Origin: Halomarina rubra
GTDB lineage: Archaea; Halobacteriota; Halobacteria; Halobacteriales; Haloarculaceae
Assembly: GCF_023699475.1 (NCBI RefSeq)
Contig: NZ_JALXFV010000008.1
Span: 534,583-598,582, forward strand
DNA: 64,000 bases
Reading direction: 5' to 3'
The position numbers and the translations under genes were made by a program. The notes under the pieces were generated by a model that saw only the letters and a program-made list of their open reading frames with translations, searched no databases and was not told the origin of the DNA. This document shows positions 62,700-64,000 of the stretch, piece by piece. Positions within the stretch are counted from its first letter, which is position 1. Each line of letters begins with the position of its first letter.

Positions 62700-63731
62700 T
62701 TACGCTCGCTCGCCGACGGTGAACACGGCGAGAGTCGTCTGCGTGCCCTCGGCGACGTACGACACGAGCACCTCGGCACCCTGGGGTGGGTTCAGTGCGA
62801 TGCTCGACCCCGCGGCGACGGTCCCCTCGAACTGGGTGGCGGCCGGGTCGCCGTCGACGCTGACGAGGAGGTGGTCCGCGTCGACCGTGTCCCCGCCCGC
62901 GTGGCGCAGTTCGTACCCGGTCTCCGTCTTCACGAACCCGAACCGGACCTGCGGGACGGTCTCGTCGACGCCGCCGGTGGCGGGCACGAGCGAGACGCCT
63001 GCGACTTCGGAGGGGCGGTCGTCGAGTATCTCCGCGACGGTGTAGTTCGTGACGGCGACCGTCAGTGGGTCGGTGGGGTCGGCCCCCACGTCGGTCGGCC
63101 GGAACACGTCGCGGTAGACGCCGGGGGCGTGCTCCTCGAACGCCGCAGAGCGGGTCGTGCGGTCGCCGCCCTTCCGGATGCGCCGTTCGCTCGACCCGGT
63201 CAGGTGCCAGTCGAAGGCGTCGCGGAACGCGCGATTGGCGTAGACCCGGTACTCGAACCCCTCGGACTCCCGGTACACCGGTGCGACGAACCCGGCGGGA
63301 GGACCGTCGAGGGGCAGTGTTCGCGAGACGACCAAGGGGCCCCCGTCGCCCGGGACGCTCGTCCCGCCCCACGTCCCGCGCAGTTCGAACGTCGTCTCGA
63401 CCGGTGCGGTGTACGCGACTCTCGACGCCGCGTCGACGGCGGCGCGCGCGTCGACGGTCACCGCCCCGTCGGTCACCGATGCGAGTTCGACCGCGACGCT
63501 GTCTGCTTCGATACGCACGTCGGGGGGCGAGGCGGACGGCGTCTCCGTTCCCGGTTCGGCCCCGGCGTCGGTCGTCGCCACGGCGGTGTGACCCGGCGTA
63601 CGTGTCGACGCGTCGGTTCCGTCCGGTGTCGTCGCGCCGTCTCCCGTCGGCCCTTGGAGACACCCCGCAAGGGTCGCGGTCCGACCGAGCACGCCGACGG
63701 CGAGCAACCGTCGTCGCGAGATGTCTTTCAC
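62700..63731 (-). CDS. Tat-exported lipoprotein, unknown
   Basis: The start is a GTG at 63731 (MKDISRRRLLAVGVLGRTAT, lipobox LAGC). The 343-residue protein has a Thr/Pro-rich linker, then a beta-rich body: VRIEADSVAVELASVTDGAV, FELRGTWGGTSVPGDGGPLV and YEVRY-like segments ending VAEGTQTTLAVFTVGERA. Family not recognised. It shares a TATA element with the divergent YIP1-type gene. Confidence 0.8.
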   Translation of the reverse strand: MKDISRRRLLAVGVLGRTATLAGCLQGPTGDGATTPDGTDASTRTPGHTAVATTDAGAEPGTETPSASPPDVRIEADSVAVELASVTDGAVTVDARAAVDAASRVAYTAPVETTFELRGTWGGTSVPGDGGPLVVSRTLPLDGPPAGFVAPVYRESEGFEYRVYANRAFRDAFDWHLTGSSERRIRKGGDRTTRSAAFEEHAPGVYRDVFRPTDVGADPTDPLTVAVTNYTVAEILDDRPSEVAGVSLVPATGGVDETVPQVRFGFVKTETGYELRHAGGDTVDADHLLVSVDGDPAATQFEGTVAAGSSIALNPPQGAEVLVSYVAEGTQTTLAVFTVGERA

Positions 63732-63754
63732 GTTAGTGTGTTACTACAGAAAAC

Positions 63755-63762
63755 TTATATAT
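63755..63762. promoter_or_regulatory. Symmetric TATA element between divergent lipoprotein and YIP1-type genes
   Basis: TTATATAT (63755-63762) reads as a TATA box on both strands. It is 24-31 bp from the lipoprotein GTG at 63731, and about 25 bp from a start site that would suit the rightward gene. One element may serve both, or this is a coincidence of AT sequence. Confidence 0.4.
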
Positions 63763-63826
63763 CTTGGGTCTACCCGGCGACGGTCGCTTCGGAACCCTCA
63801 TGCGGCGCGCGAGTCTCCGTTCGTGC

Positions 63827-64000
63827 GTGACGCAGTGGGTCGAGACCGCGGAGGGTGGCCGCGACCGCGGACCGGTCGGCATCGCCCGGGCGTGGGTCGA
63901 GGTGCTCGTCAGGCCACGGCGCTTCTTCCACAACGGCATCGCCCCCGGCGACCAGGCACCCGGGTTGGTGTTCGCCGTCGTCGTGGCGATGTGCCACCTC
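63827..64000 (+). CDS. YIP1-type membrane protein, N-terminal part (cut by window edge)
   Basis: The frame runs off the right end. The start is either ATG 63800 or GTG 63827; I choose the GTG because VTQWVETAEGGRDRGPV matches the usual opening. WVEVLVRPRRFFHNG and the start of the first membrane segment (GLVFAVVVAMCHL) suggest the haloarchaeal YIP1/YIPF-like membrane family. Only about 58 residues are present. Confidence 0.65.
   Translation, partial: MTQWVETAEGGRDRGPVGIARAWVEVLVRPRRFFHNGIAPGDQAPGLVFAVVVAMCHL

Overview
The window is chromosomal DNA of a halophilic archaeon (class Halobacteria). The evidence is very high GC with strong third-position GC bias, highly acidic predicted proteins, Tat-type lipoprotein signals, TTTATA-like TATA boxes 22-30 bp upstream of near-leaderless genes, and many haloarchaea-typical families (TbsP, HalOD1, DUF7344, amphi-Trp, bacterio-opsin-activator-type HTH). 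No transposase, integrase, CRISPR array, rRNA or replication origin was seen. It looks like core chromosome, with two tRNA loci as the likeliest sites of past rearrangement.

Layout. 1-4 kb: the N-terminal part of an HTH regulator (cut by the window edge), a NuoCD gene standing alone, a lipoprotein and a GlmU-like sugar-1-phosphate nucleotidylyltransferase. 4-8 kb: a 96-bp nested inverted repeat, then a complete leftward sdhCDBA operon (succinate dehydrogenase). 8-12 kb: a divergent pair made of an AstE/AspA-like deacylase and a RimK ATP-grasp ligase fused to a retropepsin-like domain, then an AlkA-like glycosylase and cysE. 12-21 kb: a polysaccharide-deacetylase lipoprotein and a fatty-acid block (acyl-CoA dehydrogenase, 3-hydroxyacyl-CoA dehydrogenase/enoyl-CoA hydratase fusion, acyl-CoA synthetase), with tRNA-Glu, a HalOD1 gene behind a palindromic operator and an Hsp20 gene between them. 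21-31 kb: DASH cryptochrome, a membrane winged-helix protein, and the leftward prkA-prkA-yeaH-spoVR stress operon with two palindromes in its promoter region.

31-39 kb: small conserved proteins, a 24-bp tandem hairpin repeat, a small gene with an in-frame TAG, tRNA-Leu(CAA) followed by a degraded tRNA-Leu copy split by a MITE-like insertion, a MOSC protein, and a metallo-beta-lactamase/lamin-tail protein with two DUF3006 genes. 39-47 kb: inositol-phosphatase, a DUF63 membrane protein, a YcaO protein with a TOMM-like N-terminal half, the sugar-metabolism regulator TbsP and a CHAT-domain caspase-like protein. 47-54 kb: one-carbon genes glyA and folD with a NUDIX gene, several uncharacterised proteins, and a frameshifted small gene. 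54-64 kb: a candidate sRNA with its own promoter and terminator hairpin, an amphi-Trp protein, a PadR regulator, AI-2E and MgtC-type membrane proteins, a class III aminotransferase with a cysteine-rich insert, mutY, small proteins, a lipoprotein and the start of a YIP1-type membrane protein.

Most genes belong to known families. The items I would look at first are: the split tRNA-Leu relic with a 5-bp target duplication, the promoter-plus-terminator sRNA at 54.95 kb, the Y-shaped inverted repeat at 4.2 kb, the RimK-retropepsin/deacylase pair, the CHAT and YcaO proteins, and the palindromic operators upstream of the HalOD1, DUF7344 and prkA genes.
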